A DNA stretch of 64,000 nucleotides from JBJGXI01 sp045635475 (GCF_045635475.1 NZ_JBJGXI010000030.1:3063-67062); one strand, 5' to 3'; positions 52,087 to 60,840 are shown, counted from the first letter of the stretch. Numbers and translations are program-made. The notes: generated by a model from the letters alone, not told the origin.

Positions 52087-52539
52087 GTGGGACATATTGG
52101 AGAAAAATTGCATGCTTTTCCTGAAACACAACAAATGGTAATAAATGTGATTGATAGCCAATCAATTCATATTGTAATAGATGATCAACCATTCTCATTG
52201 TTTGAAGGGGAATTAATCAACTTTGAAAGATATCTTCACCTTGACAAAGGTTTTCCGAGGGAATTATCCACTGGAGATTACCAAACGGTAAAGAAACTAA
52301 GCTTCATTATAAACGGGTGGTTTCGTTTGTGCTTAAAGTTGTTTGCTGTTGATGTTGCGATTACTCCAGTTAGTGATATTAGACTAATTAAAATAGTTTC
52401 TAAAGTAAATGGCGATGTAGCTAATTTAGCGGATAGAGATGATCCTAAAGTCGCTTCGGAAAAATTGTCATTGTTACGTGTAGCTGAAATCGCTAATCAA
52501 AATGGCTACAGAATTGTTAAAAATTGTACCCGCAACTAA
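52087..52539 (+). CDS. Unrecognised 150-residue ORF, perhaps part of a frameshifted gene
   Basis: The GTG at 52087 has no ribosome site. The open frame extends upstream to a codon ATA at 52063 just after GGGGAAAAGGCT, giving MTIVIKQS-type N-terminus if ATA were used, so an ATG lost by mutation is possible. The protein (KLHAFPETQQMVINVIDSQS, LINFERYLHLDKGFPRELST, GWFRLCLKLFAVDVAITPVS) looks genuine. The 3' end overlaps the next frame at 52502, and together they may be one gene with a frameshift. No family recognised. Confidence 0.4.
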   Translation: MGHIGEKLHAFPETQQMVINVIDSQSIHIVIDDQPFSLFEGELINFERYLHLDKGFPRELSTGDYQTVKKLSFIINGWFRLCLKLFAVDVAITPVSDIRLIKIVSKVNGDVANLADRDDPKVASEKLSLLRVAEIANQNGYRIVKNCTRN

Positions 52540-52753
52540 TCTAGAGGTAGCGTGCATTTCTTCAACCTTTGTTAGTGCAAATAGTTATTGTTATGCGCAT
52601 AAAATTGATGATACTGTTGTAACTGATATTTACTTTTATGATGGAGCAAAACCTGTGCATTTTACAAAATATAATATATACGCAGATATGTTAAGGCATG
52701 GTAGTGAAATTGTAAAATGTGGACTAAACATGCAGAAGCAAATAACAGAATGA
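52502..52753 (+). CDS. Unrecognised 83-residue ORF overlapping the previous one
   Basis: ATG 52502 lies inside the 3' end of the preceding frame and has no ribosome site. MATELLKIVPATNLEVACIS continues with SSTFVSANSYCYAHKIDDTV, DIYFYDGAKPVHFTKYNIYA. It could be the C-terminal half of the upstream gene after a one-base shift near 52500-52535. Confidence 0.4.
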   Translation: MATELLKIVPATNLEVACISSTFVSANSYCYAHKIDDTVVTDIYFYDGAKPVHFTKYNIYADMLRHGSEIVKCGLNMQKQITE

Positions 52754-53436
52754 ACTTTTGAGAATTTACTCATTTCTCAGAAGGAAGGCTGCTGAGTGTT
52801 CAGATGGGTAGGCATACTGTCACATAGTGGAGAAGGCTAAGCAATAAGAAACAGTGATGAATTGATTTATGTAGAAGAGGGTAAAAAGTAGGTTGTTCCT
52901 GGTAAAGGTTGGGGAAGTGAGCGTGGCCACTTCCCGATGATTTAAAATAGATGCTAATATTGTGAAAGTAATCTGAAATCATTATTATAGGGGGTTAGTT
53001 AACTAATTCAAAACAAATTGTGATGAAGGTGACGATTTTGATGGTGAAGAAACATAGTATAAATGCAAAAGTCGAAGAAATATAAATGAACTATTCTATA
53101 GTTGGTGCACTTAGCAATTGGAATTCCAGTGCGACCACATTTTATGAAAATCTATCGTTTAAATATTTATGCGGCCACTAGGGGCCGTATTTGTTTTAGA
53201 AGTTCTATTTTACATAATATAAGGTCCCCTGTGTCTAAAGTTCTGTTATTAAGGATAAAGATCATCTGTTTCCAGCTTACAACTTAAAAACTCTTGGCAG
53301 TTAGCGATGAGAAATTACAGCTACTCAAAAAACTTCCTTATAATAATGTGTTTCAAATCCCGTATTTCTCTGTGTCTCCATAATTATGGTAAAATCAACC
53401 TATACCCTCAAACCGAATGGAGATGCTCATTTACAT
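52754..53436. other. Intergenic region before selD
   Basis: 683 bp without a supported gene. It contains GGGAAGTG/CACTTCCC (52912-52935, perfect 8-bp stem), and a terminator at 53169. Just before selD, TGGTAAAAT (53388-53396) is an extended -10 promoter, which means the ATG at 53386 lies inside the promoter and is not a start. Confidence 0.5.
53169..53197 (+). terminator. Terminator in the selD upstream region
   Basis: ATGCGGCC / GGCCGTAT (one G-U pair) around ACTAGG, followed by TTGTTTT. Confidence 0.65.
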
Positions 53437-54480
53437 ATGTCAAATTCAATTAAATTAACGTCATTATCTTCAAAAGGTGGATGCGGTTGTAAAATAGGTC
53501 CAGCTGATTTAACAGAAGTGCTGCGTTCCCTTCCAACTCCTGTCGCCAATCCAAACTTGCTTGTTGGCCATGATACTAGTGATGATGCAGGTGTTTATAA
53601 GTTGAATGATACAACCGCAATTGTGCAGACTGTTGATTTTTTCACTCCAATTGTTGATGACCCTTATAACTTTGGGCAAATTGCTGCGGCGAATGCCATC
53701 AGTGATGTGTATGCGATGGGTGGAAAGCCGATCACGGCACTTAATATTGTCGCTTTTCCTATCACAACCTTGGAGAAGGCGATCCTGGCAGACATTTTAC
53801 GTGGTGCTGGGGACAAACTTGCAGAAGCTGGTGTCACACTGGTTGGTGGGCATTCAATTGATGACAAAGAGCCGAAGTTTGGGCTCGCGGTTACCGGAAC
53901 TGTCCATCCCGATAAAATCAGAACAAACGCAGGAGCACAGCCTGGTGATAAACTTATTTTGACGAAGCCGATTGGTGTCGGAATTTTAACAACATCGATC
54001 AAAAAGGAATTGCTTGATGAAGCAGAAATTACAAGGGTAACAAACGTGATGGCAACCTTGAATAAAATAGCGGCTGAAACAATGGAAACCTACGATATTC
54101 ATGCATGTACGGATGTTACTGGATTTGGGTTGCTTGGTCATGCTACAGAGATGGCTAAAGGAAGCAGTGTCGGTATAACGATTAACTATAGTAAAGTGCC
54201 AGTTTTACCACGTGTGAAGGAGCTTGCGGAATCCGGGTCTGTACCTGGTGGAACGAAAAATAACTTCGCACATGTAAAGGATTCTGTGACATTTGCTGCG
54301 AGCATGGATCAAATGGATCAGTGGATCTTATGTGATGCGGTTACTTCTGGTGGACTGTTGATTGCTGTTGCTGAACAGGAGGCAGATGCACTTGTGAAGG
54401 AAATGCAAGCAAATGGCGTCGATGCTAAAATGATTGGTGTGGTAACCGAACAAAATCGAGGACAAATCATCGTAAAATAG
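53437..54480 (+). CDS. selD: Selenide, water dikinase (selenophosphate synthetase)
   Basis: A 347-residue enzyme making selenophosphate from selenide and ATP. The start at ATG 53437 (MSNSIKLTSLSSKGGCGCKI) gives the family's usual length; its ribosome site is poor (GGAG 14 bases upstream). The catalytic motif GGCGCK has Cys16 where some organisms have selenocysteine, and Lys19. Further motifs: HDTSDDAGVYKL, VDFFTPIVDDPYNFGQIAAA, ISDVYAMGGKPITALNIVAF, GGHSIDDKEPKFGLAVTG and THACTDVTGFGLLGH (as HACTDVTGFGLLGH). It is 12 bp from mnmH. The use here is tRNA 2-selenouridine; no selA/selB/selC is visible in the window. Confidence 0.95.
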   Translation: MSNSIKLTSLSSKGGCGCKIGPADLTEVLRSLPTPVANPNLLVGHDTSDDAGVYKLNDTTAIVQTVDFFTPIVDDPYNFGQIAAANAISDVYAMGGKPITALNIVAFPITTLEKAILADILRGAGDKLAEAGVTLVGGHSIDDKEPKFGLAVTGTVHPDKIRTNAGAQPGDKLILTKPIGVGILTTSIKKELLDEAEITRVTNVMATLNKIAAETMETYDIHACTDVTGFGLLGHATEMAKGSSVGITINYSKVPVLPRVKELAESGSVPGGTKNNFAHVKDSVTFAASMDQMDQWILCDAVTSGGLLIAVAEQEADALVKEMQANGVDAKMIGVVTEQNRGQIIVK

Positions 54481-54492
54481 GAAGTGAAGCTT

Positions 54493-55533
54493 ATGTTCCA
54501 AGATATAGCCCTACAAACACTGTTTCAGCTAAAAAAAGAAGAAGACCATACATTAATTGATGTACGTTCTCCAAAAGAATTTATGGAAACAACAATTCCG
54601 GGGAGTATCAATATCCCGGTGTTTAACGATGGGGAGCGAGCAGAGATTGGTACACTTTATAAACAACAAGGTCCAGAAGTGGCAAAAGAACGCGGGCTAG
54701 AAATCTTTTCGGCAAAGTTACCTGATTTTATCGCCGAATGCAGGCAAATCGATACTCCGCTGACTGTATTCTGTTGGCGTGGTGGCATGCGTAGTAAAAC
54801 TGCAGCGACTGTACTTGATTTAATGGGGATGCATGTAAACCGTTTAAATGGTGGAATTCGGTCCTATCGCGAATGGGTCGTTATTACACTGGAAAAGCAA
54901 GCATTTAATCCACAGCTGATCGTTATAAACGGCTACACAGGTGCCGGAAAAACGATGATTTTACAAGCACTCACGAAGCGGCATTACCCTGTAATCGATT
55001 TAGAAGGAATGGCCCAGCATCGTGGCTCGATCTTTGGTCAAATCGGTATCATCCCAAGTAACCAGAAAAATTTCGAATCCCAGCTTGTTCAAAAGTTGAT
55101 TCAGTATCAAGATGAGCCATATGTGTTTATCGAAGGTGAGAGCAAACGTATTGGAAGAGCGACTGTACCAGATTTCCTATTTGATAAAAAGGAAAATAGC
55201 ACGCAGATTTTCGTGGATATCCCATTGGAAGTTCGCGTCGAGAATATTCTTGAGGAGTATCAGCCGTGGGAACATTCAAAGGAGTTTATTGATGCTTTCC
55301 AAATTATTAAGAAGCGGATTCATACACCTGTGGCGAAGGAAGTTGAACTTGATCTTCGGTCAGGGAGCTATCGTCATGCAGTGGAATTATTACTAACCTA
55401 CTATTACGATCCGAAGTACAATCACAGTACTAGTTTTCCAGATGAGAAAAAGCTACATATTCAAGCAGAGACGATAGCAGATGCTGTGGATAAAATAGAA
55501 CAGTTGGTGCAGAACTCTGTAGTAGATAAGTAG
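54493..55533 (+). CDS. mnmH: tRNA 2-selenouridine synthase (SelU/YbbB)
   Basis: A 346-residue enzyme replacing the sulfur of 2-thiouridine at the tRNA wobble position with selenium. ATG 54493 follows AGGAAGTGA. The N-terminal rhodanese domain (about 5-130) has LIDVRSPKEFMETTIPGSIN and the active-site Cys in FCWRGGMRSKTAAT; the C-terminal P-loop domain has VINGYTGAGKTMILQAL, LEGMAQHRGSIFG and FIEGESKRIGRATVPDFL. It directly follows selD, forming the standard two-gene selenouridine operon. Confidence 0.95.
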   Translation: MFQDIALQTLFQLKKEEDHTLIDVRSPKEFMETTIPGSINIPVFNDGERAEIGTLYKQQGPEVAKERGLEIFSAKLPDFIAECRQIDTPLTVFCWRGGMRSKTAATVLDLMGMHVNRLNGGIRSYREWVVITLEKQAFNPQLIVINGYTGAGKTMILQALTKRHYPVIDLEGMAQHRGSIFGQIGIIPSNQKNFESQLVQKLIQYQDEPYVFIEGESKRIGRATVPDFLFDKKENSTQIFVDIPLEVRVENILEEYQPWEHSKEFIDAFQIIKKRIHTPVAKEVELDLRSGSYRHAVELLLTYYYDPKYNHSTSFPDEKKLHIQAETIADAVDKIEQLVQNSVVDK

Positions 55534-55688
55534 GCTAATTTGTCCAAGAGAACACTAGAGAAGATCTAAGTCTTCCTTGGATTTAAATTGTGTAATCACC
55601 AAGCTACATTTTTAAAGCAGAATAGTTTGTTCGTGTTTAATTGGAAAAGAAATTCATTGTCCTTCTACGAGAAAAAGAGAGTGACCTT

Positions 55689-57050
55689 ATGTTTTATTAC
55701 ATAGAAAGAGTTCTTATTTTAAGTTTAGGAATTATATTCGTTATCCAGCAACTAACGGGCTGGGCCTGGTTGAGTACATTACTCAGCCTTTTTGTTCTTG
55801 CCAATCTTTTCGTACACTTGCCGAGGATTCGTGGAACTGTTCAAGTGCTTTCCATAACATTTCTTGTCATCGGAATTGCGATAATGTTTTATCAACAAGC
55901 ATCTATACAGGAATGGGAGGAAGCAGCCACACTTAATACAACGTTAATCACATTATTTGTGTTTGCACCGTTATTCGGGATTCCAGTTCGATCGCCTGTG
56001 TATGTTTCAGCTTTAAAGCAGTTTTATCAAAAGTCGATAAAAGGTGGCGTTTCTTTCTTCGTCGCAAGCCAATTGTTGACGAACATTTTGGCTGTATTTC
56101 TGAATGTTGGATCGATTTCAATTGTCCATCATTTAGTATCGATTCATAAAAGTTCTCGGTCTTGGCAAATCGTGACTACTGCACTAACGAGAGGATTTGC
56201 TTCTGCTATATTGTGGTCGCCATATTTTGCAGCTATGGCGTTATTATCAAGTGCATTGGACATTAAATGGGTCGAGCTCTTACCATATTTACTTGGTTTT
56301 TGTGTCATCTATATTTTTATAAGTCTAGTAATGGATTTGCCGTTGCTTCGAATTGAAGTGGAGGTTGGAGATAGATTAGATAATAGTGAACGGGTAGTAT
56401 TTGTGGAAGGTAGCACAATTAAACGGTTATATTCTCTTGTCGGCTACTTGGTTTTCGCAATGGTGCTCATCCTTAGTTTAGAGAGAATCGTTAAGATGCC
56501 GATGGTTCTGATTGTTTCTCTCACGGCTGTGGTGTACCCACTGGTTTGGTGTATTTCCACTAGGTCTTGGTTTCTGTATAAACAAGGTATCAAAGATCAT
56601 ATCACTAGAAATCTACCTTCTTTGAAAAAAGAGATTACTTTATTCTTAACGGCTGGTTTCTTTAGTGGTGCGATGGCACAAACAAATCTAGGTATGTGGA
56701 TTCCCGATTTGTTATCGGTATTTCCGGTCCCAATCGCATTAGGCTTTACACTAACATCGCTACTATTAATTGTATTAACGTCGTCGATAGGTGCTCACCC
56801 AATAATTCTTATATCAATCCTGGTCACGACCGTAAATCCATCAAGTGTAGAGATAACACCAGAGTATTTTGCAATTCTGCTTCTGGGGAGTTGGAGTATT
56901 TCTAATATCATTTCACCTGCTTCTGCCGTCAATAATTTACTAGCAAACTTCGTTGGAAAAGATGTGTTCCAAATTGCTAGATTGAACTATAAGTTTAGTG
57001 CAGTGCTGTTAATGGTGCTGCCGATTTATTTGTATATTATTGTGCTGTAA
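55689..57050 (+). CDS. Polytopic membrane permease of unknown substrate
   Basis: A 453-residue protein with about 12 helices. ATG 55689 follows AGAGAGTGA; the upstream TTG frame has no site. Two similar halves each hold a polar helix-break region: VFLNVGSISIVHHL / ALTRGFASAILWSPYFAAMALL and LTSSIGAHPIILISILV / SWSISNIISPASAVNNLLANF. This layout is like the ion-transporter (IT) superfamily (dicarboxylate, Na+/H+ NhaD-like, ArsB-like proteins). A middle soluble loop (RIEVEVGDRLDNSERVVFVE) separates the halves. The substrate and exact family are not determined. It stands alone after the selenium operon. Confidence 0.75.
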   Translation: MFYYIERVLILSLGIIFVIQQLTGWAWLSTLLSLFVLANLFVHLPRIRGTVQVLSITFLVIGIAIMFYQQASIQEWEEAATLNTTLITLFVFAPLFGIPVRSPVYVSALKQFYQKSIKGGVSFFVASQLLTNILAVFLNVGSISIVHHLVSIHKSSRSWQIVTTALTRGFASAILWSPYFAAMALLSSALDIKWVELLPYLLGFCVIYIFISLVMDLPLLRIEVEVGDRLDNSERVVFVEGSTIKRLYSLVGYLVFAMVLILSLERIVKMPMVLIVSLTAVVYPLVWCISTRSWFLYKQGIKDHITRNLPSLKKEITLFLTAGFFSGAMAQTNLGMWIPDLLSVFPVPIALGFTLTSLLLIVLTSSIGAHPIILISILVTTVNPSSVEITPEYFAILLLGSWSISNIISPASAVNNLLANFVGKDVFQIARLNYKFSAVLLMVLPIYLYIIVL

Positions 57051-57255
57051 TCGAAATGTATATTTGTCATAAGAAGGAATGCAGAGTTTTGCTTTCCAGA
57101 TATAAATGAAGTGAAGATAAAAGTGTTAGAACCGTGTTTGTACTTATGGATTTTTATTATTTTCCCTGCATTCTCCTATAGGTGTCAGGAAATAAACATG
57201 ATAGTATAGTAGCATCTTAGTTTGTCAGAAAATCCTTTTAAGGTGGTGAGTAGTT

Positions 57256-59460
57256 TTGGGGCATTATTTAGGGAATATCTTACTTTGGTTTTTTAACCGA
57301 CTATCGCGAATTCCAGATAGAGATCGAAGCTATGTAGTTTATCTTATGTCTGCGTTTTTGATGGCCACCATGGTTGCCTCCGCCTTACATGCGCTTGGAA
57401 ATCCGACGGGGTCTACTTTGCTTATCCAAGTTACGGATATTGGAAAGGCTTTAGCGGTGAATTGCTTTTGGTTTGTTGTCTGGACAACTGGGATAAGCGC
57501 GTTATTATCTCTTATATATATACCTGTTCCTCGTCTTTTTTTGGCGAGTTTCGGTTATTGCATCTATGCTAGTGTAAAAATTTTACTTGATGATAGTTCT
57601 GGAACACTATTTTCATATGTTATGGGGGCCATCTACAGTATTGCTGCTTTGTGTGTCGGGTTATTTTTGATTGGGCTTTTTCACAAAGGTATGAATCAGC
57701 GTGTGAGGGTATTGATTACAATGCTATCCGCTGCCTATATGTTCTCCTTTATGTATGTGTTTTTTGATTATACGGAAAATAAAAGTGATCAGCTAGCTGT
57801 TGCTGCCGATGATACGGCTCCAATTACGGAAGAAAATCCTGCGCAAAAAGGATCATATGCATATGATTTTATGAGCTATGGTAGTGGAACTGATTTGCAA
57901 CGTGAAGAATTTGGCGAGGATGTTGATTTAATTACGCATCCGGTAGATGCATCTAGTTTCATTACGAAATGGAGCGAAAAAAGGGAAAAGTTTTGGGGAT
58001 TTGATGCTTCTAAGCTACCAGTAAACGGAAGAGCGTGGGTCCCAGATGGGGAAGGGCCGTTTCCGGTAATTCTTATGGTGCATGGTAATCATACGATGGA
58101 GTACTTTTCGACGAGTGGATACGATTATTTAGGAGAGCTACTCGCTAGTCGTGGATTTATTGCAATTTCGGTAGACGAGGATTTTATCAATTATTCCAAT
58201 GTTTCAGGAAGCCCTAATGATAATTACCGCTTGCGTGCGTGGATGATGCTACAACATGTTGTGCAGCTACAGAGCATGAATCAAACCCCTGGAAATACTT
58301 TTTATCAAAAAATAGATTTTGACCAGGTTGCGTTTCTTGGCCATTCCCGTGGAGGTCAAGCCGCTGCAATGGCTGCTGATTACGAAACGTTCTTTGATGA
58401 TGCTAAATTGCTTGAAAGCTTAGACTCTATTGAGGTTAAAGCGGTCGCTGCTCTTGCACCAACAGATATAAAAGTGGATAAAAAACGAGCAAACCTGAGA
58501 AACATATCTTATCTTCTGCTACACGGGGCACGTGATGGAGATTTGAATGATTTCCGTGGGGAACGGCAGTTTTATCGTACAACGTTTGATGAGGATGACA
58601 AAGGGTTTAAGGCTTCCCTTTATATTGCTGATGCCAACCATAGCCAGTTCAATACAGAATGGGGTCGTACGGATGCCAGTGTACCAAAGGGGCTATTTCT
58701 AAATCGCAGGCAGCTGATGAATCCAGAAGATCAACGTCAAATTGCGAAAGTATATATTTCTGCTTTTTTTGAAAAGGTGTTTCATGAAAATGCGTCCTAT
58801 CAAAAACTATTCCGCGATTATCGGTATGGACAAAATTGGCTTCCGGATACTACTCTAGTAAGCAAATACGAGAATGCTAGTTATATGCCAATCGTTGAGT
58901 TTGAGCAGGGAGATGACAATGGGGAATTTTCAGGTGGAGTTACCTCGAATGCAGATGGTTTTACAACTTGGGAAGTAATCACACCAAAAGACCGGCATGA
59001 TCATAATCGTCTCAAAGATGCTGTGCTGCTTGAATGGGAAGAGCCTGCTGTCTACACAATTAATATTCCAAATGACTATCTGCGTACCAGGTCGTCGGAA
59101 AAGCCGCAGAGCCTTGTGGTAACAATGGCAAATAATAAAGAGGAAAGTATTCCTGAGATTCAGATAGAGCTTAAGACGACCGCCGGAGTTTCTGTACAAC
59201 TACCATTAGATGAATTTATGCCAGTCCCACCGGTGATCACAACGGACTACACACCGTTCGGTTTATTTGATGATCTGTTTCGAGATGGAAAATACGAAAA
59301 AGCGTGGGAGCCAGTTTTTCAAACCTTTGAGATTCCGCTTGAATCATTCGAAAAGGTGGATCGTGAATTTGATGTGGAAGAATTAAATAAGATAACCTTA
59401 CATTTTGAAGCCGGGCCTAGAAAGGTAATGGTAGAGGGTGTTGGGGGTAGTTCTTATTAG
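57256..59460 (+). CDS. Membrane-anchored alpha/beta hydrolase
   Basis: A 734-residue protein starting at TTG 57256 behind AAGGTGGTG. The N-terminal quarter has about six membrane helices (residues 25-190). An extracytoplasmic alpha/beta-hydrolase domain follows (about 215-515): VILMVHGNHTMEYFSTSGYD (oxyanion region), the elbow FLGHSRGGQAAAM with nucleophile Ser364, LLHGARDGDLNDFRG (probable acid Asp) and IADANHSQFNTEWGR (catalytic His). A C-terminal beta-rich domain (about 540-734) resembles a sugar-binding jelly roll. The catalytic part is close to the chlorophyllase/PETase-like esterase group. The fusion with a multispan membrane domain is uncommon; a role in lipid or polymer ester hydrolysis at the outer membrane face is inference. 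Confidence 0.82.
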   Translation: MGHYLGNILLWFFNRLSRIPDRDRSYVVYLMSAFLMATMVASALHALGNPTGSTLLIQVTDIGKALAVNCFWFVVWTTGISALLSLIYIPVPRLFLASFGYCIYASVKILLDDSSGTLFSYVMGAIYSIAALCVGLFLIGLFHKGMNQRVRVLITMLSAAYMFSFMYVFFDYTENKSDQLAVAADDTAPITEENPAQKGSYAYDFMSYGSGTDLQREEFGEDVDLITHPVDASSFITKWSEKREKFWGFDASKLPVNGRAWVPDGEGPFPVILMVHGNHTMEYFSTSGYDYLGELLASRGFIAISVDEDFINYSNVSGSPNDNYRLRAWMMLQHVVQLQSMNQTPGNTFYQKIDFDQVAFLGHSRGGQAAAMAADYETFFDDAKLLESLDSIEVKAVAALAPTDIKVDKKRANLRNISYLLLHGARDGDLNDFRGERQFYRTTFDEDDKGFKASLYIADANHSQFNTEWGRTDASVPKGLFLNRRQLMNPEDQRQIAKVYISAFFEKVFHENASYQKLFRDYRYGQNWLPDTTLVSKYENASYMPIVEFEQGDDNGEFSGGVTSNADGFTTWEVITPKDRHDHNRLKDAVLLEWEEPAVYTINIPNDYLRTRSSEKPQSLVVTMANNKEESIPEIQIELKTTAGVSVQLPLDEFMPVPPVITTDYTPFGLFDDLFRDGKYEKAWEPVFQTFEIPLESFEKVDREFDVEELNKITLHFEAGPRKVMVEGVGGSSY

Positions 59461-59486
59461 AAGGAATGTTATTCATGTTCCAAAGT

Positions 59487-59521
59487 AAAAAGTAACCGTC
59501 TATAGGATTGGTTACTTTTTT
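59487..59521 (+). terminator. Terminator after the alpha/beta hydrolase
   Basis: AAAAAGTAACC (59487-59497) and GGTTACTTTTT (59510-59520) with a 12-nt loop and extra T residues. Confidence 0.88.
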
Positions 59522-59624
59522 TGTAATCCTAAATTTGAAGTAGACGAACGGTTAAAAATTGATATAGGACGGCTGTTTAACGCTGTTGTGATTTGATTTT
59601 TATTTAATGGAATTTTTAACATGT

Positions 59625-59640
59625 AGTCAATTTCATCATT
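59625..59640 (+). repeat. Half copy of the AGTCAATTTCATAAT family
   Basis: AGTCAATTTCATCATT, one mismatch from the family core, without a clear inverted partner nearby. The surrounding 59522-59795 has no gene. Confidence 0.4.
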
Positions 59641-59795
59641 CTAATTTTTCACCACTCATGGCTACATATAGTTCGTTTATCACATTTCTAAACTGTATGT
59701 GTATATTAATGGATGTGTAATCTTCGTTTGTTCTTAATAAAGCATTCAATGCATTAATTATTATATAAACGTAAGCATTATGAAGTAAATAAGAG

Positions 59796-59841
59796 AAAAA
59801 CAGCCATACTGTTCATTATAATGAACGGTATGGCTGTTTTT
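59796..59841. terminator. 46-bp near-perfect palindrome, bidirectional terminator
   Basis: AAAAACAGCCATAC at the left faces GTATGGCTGTTTTT at the right, with the inner palindrome GTTCATTATAATGAAC; only one T-G pair breaks the symmetry. It has A- and T-runs at both ends and separates the matrix locus from upstream transcription. The inner GTTCATT is close to the SinR box GTTCTYT. Confidence 0.75.
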
Positions 59842-59885
59842 GATGGTTTTCAATCTGAAATCAATGAATTATACTGCAATTATAT

Positions 59886-59922
59886 GTTCTTTATAAAGAA
59901 CGATATGTTCTAAAAAAAGAAC
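59886..59922. promoter_or_regulatory. Two SinR-type operator palindromes upstream of tasA
   Basis: GTTCTTTATAAAGAAC (59886-59901) is a perfect 16-bp palindrome, and GTTCTAAAAAAAGAAC (59907-59922) is a second one starting exactly 21 bp later, two helical turns. Three of the four half-sites match the SinR consensus GTTCTYT. A possible promoter (TTATAC 59869, 17 bp, TATAAA 59892) would overlap the first palindrome. Strong candidate for SinR repression of the matrix operon. Confidence 0.85.
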
Positions 59923-60026
59923 GACTGAGTACATATATTTGGAGGAGGCATGTGTACCTGAAGATTATATAAAACGGTACTTCATACATTTATAAATATT
60001 TTTTAAATCTAGGGAGGAAACGAGAA

Positions 60027-60713
60027 ATGAATATAAAAACAAAATTAGGTATGGGTATCGCAACTGGTGTATTAGCTCTTGGATTAATTGGTGGAGGAAC
60101 TTTTGCTTACTTTAGTGACACTGCAGTGCAAACAAATACATTTCAATCAGGAACAATTGTTTTAGATGTAGAACCTGAAGTGCAAGTTGCAATGGAAAAT
60201 TTAAAGCCTGGCGATTGGATGCCAAGAACTTTTGAATTACAAAACAATGGCTCATTAGATATGAAGAATGTAGATCTTAAAACCTCATTTAAGGTTACTC
60301 GTGATGGGCAACCAGTCGTTCCTGGTTTAGCAGATAAATATGCAGAGCAAATTATCGTTCAATTTATGAACAATACATCTGGAGATGAAGATAAAGAAAT
60401 ATTGTTAGAAGTATCATTGAAAGATTTGCGCGATCTTACACCGAATGAGTTAGCTACAAGAATTGATATCGAACAAATAGTACTTTTACCAGGTTACAGC
60501 TTCTGGATTCCATTTATTGGGTGGATTACTGTGCCACCAGTATATCAGGATGTACAAAATGAAGTATCTGGAATTGCAGCTGGTGAGACAGCGGGATTCG
60601 ACGTACAGTTCAGATTTAATGATACTGGTGTAGCTCAAAATGACCTGCAAAATCTAGACCTTGAGCTAACGTGGACATTTGAAGGATACCAAACTGACGG
60701 CGAAGAAAAGTAA
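60027..60713 (+). CDS. tasA: TasA/CalY (camelysin)-family biofilm fibre protein
   Basis: A 228-residue secreted protein, the likely major matrix fibre subunit. The signal sequence MNIKTKLGMGIATGVLALGL followed by IGGGTFAYFSD is the form processed by SipW. The mature part has NTFQSGTIVLDVEPEVQVAM, LKPGDWMPRTFELQNNGSLD and, near the end, TAGFDVQFRFNDTGVAQNDL, all typical of TasA. The segment LPGYSFWIPFIGWITVPPVY is an unusual hydrophobic insert. GGGAGGAAAC precedes ATG 60027. Here tasA is the first gene, unlike B. subtilis (tapA-sipW-tasA), and two hairpins separate it from tapA. Confidence 0.93.
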   Translation: MNIKTKLGMGIATGVLALGLIGGGTFAYFSDTAVQTNTFQSGTIVLDVEPEVQVAMENLKPGDWMPRTFELQNNGSLDMKNVDLKTSFKVTRDGQPVVPGLADKYAEQIIVQFMNNTSGDEDKEILLEVSLKDLRDLTPNELATRIDIEQIVLLPGYSFWIPFIGWITVPPVYQDVQNEVSGIAAGETAGFDVQFRFNDTGVAQNDLQNLDLELTWTFEGYQTDGEEK

Positions 60714-60729
60714 TCCAATAGAATAGAAT

Positions 60730-60756
60730 GGAAAGGTGAGAAACCCTCACCTTTCC
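60730..60756 (+). terminator. Attenuator-like stem-loop after tasA
   Basis: GGAAAGGTGAG - AAACC - CTCACCTTTCC, perfect 11-bp stem 16 bp after the tasA stop. The tail GATATTATTT is not a clean T-run, so partial termination or mRNA 3'-end protection is likely. Confidence 0.72.
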
Positions 60757-60759
60757 GAT

Positions 60760-60818
60760 ATTATTTATTATCATGAGTTTCGGAATTATATGATTGCAAA
60801 TTCATGATAATAAATAAT
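60760..60818. repeat. 17-bp perfect inverted repeat in front of tapA
   Basis: ATTATTTATTATCATGA (60760-60776) and its exact complement-inverse at 60802-60818 with a 25-nt loop. The right arm ends 9 bases before the tapA ribosome site AGGAGGG. It could affect tapA translation or protect the tasA message. Confidence 0.75.
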
Positions 60819-60840
60819 GGCTTTAACAGGAGGGCATGCC

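Noticed and set aside
53386..53436. Longer SelD start at ATG 53386
   Set aside because: This ATG lies inside an extended -10 promoter box; the ATG at 53437 gives the family's usual N-terminus and length.
59951..59962. Three-codon upstream ORF (ATG TGT ACC TGA) behind GGAGGAGG in the tasA leader
   Set aside because: The spacing between the ribosome site and ATG is too short; most likely chance.
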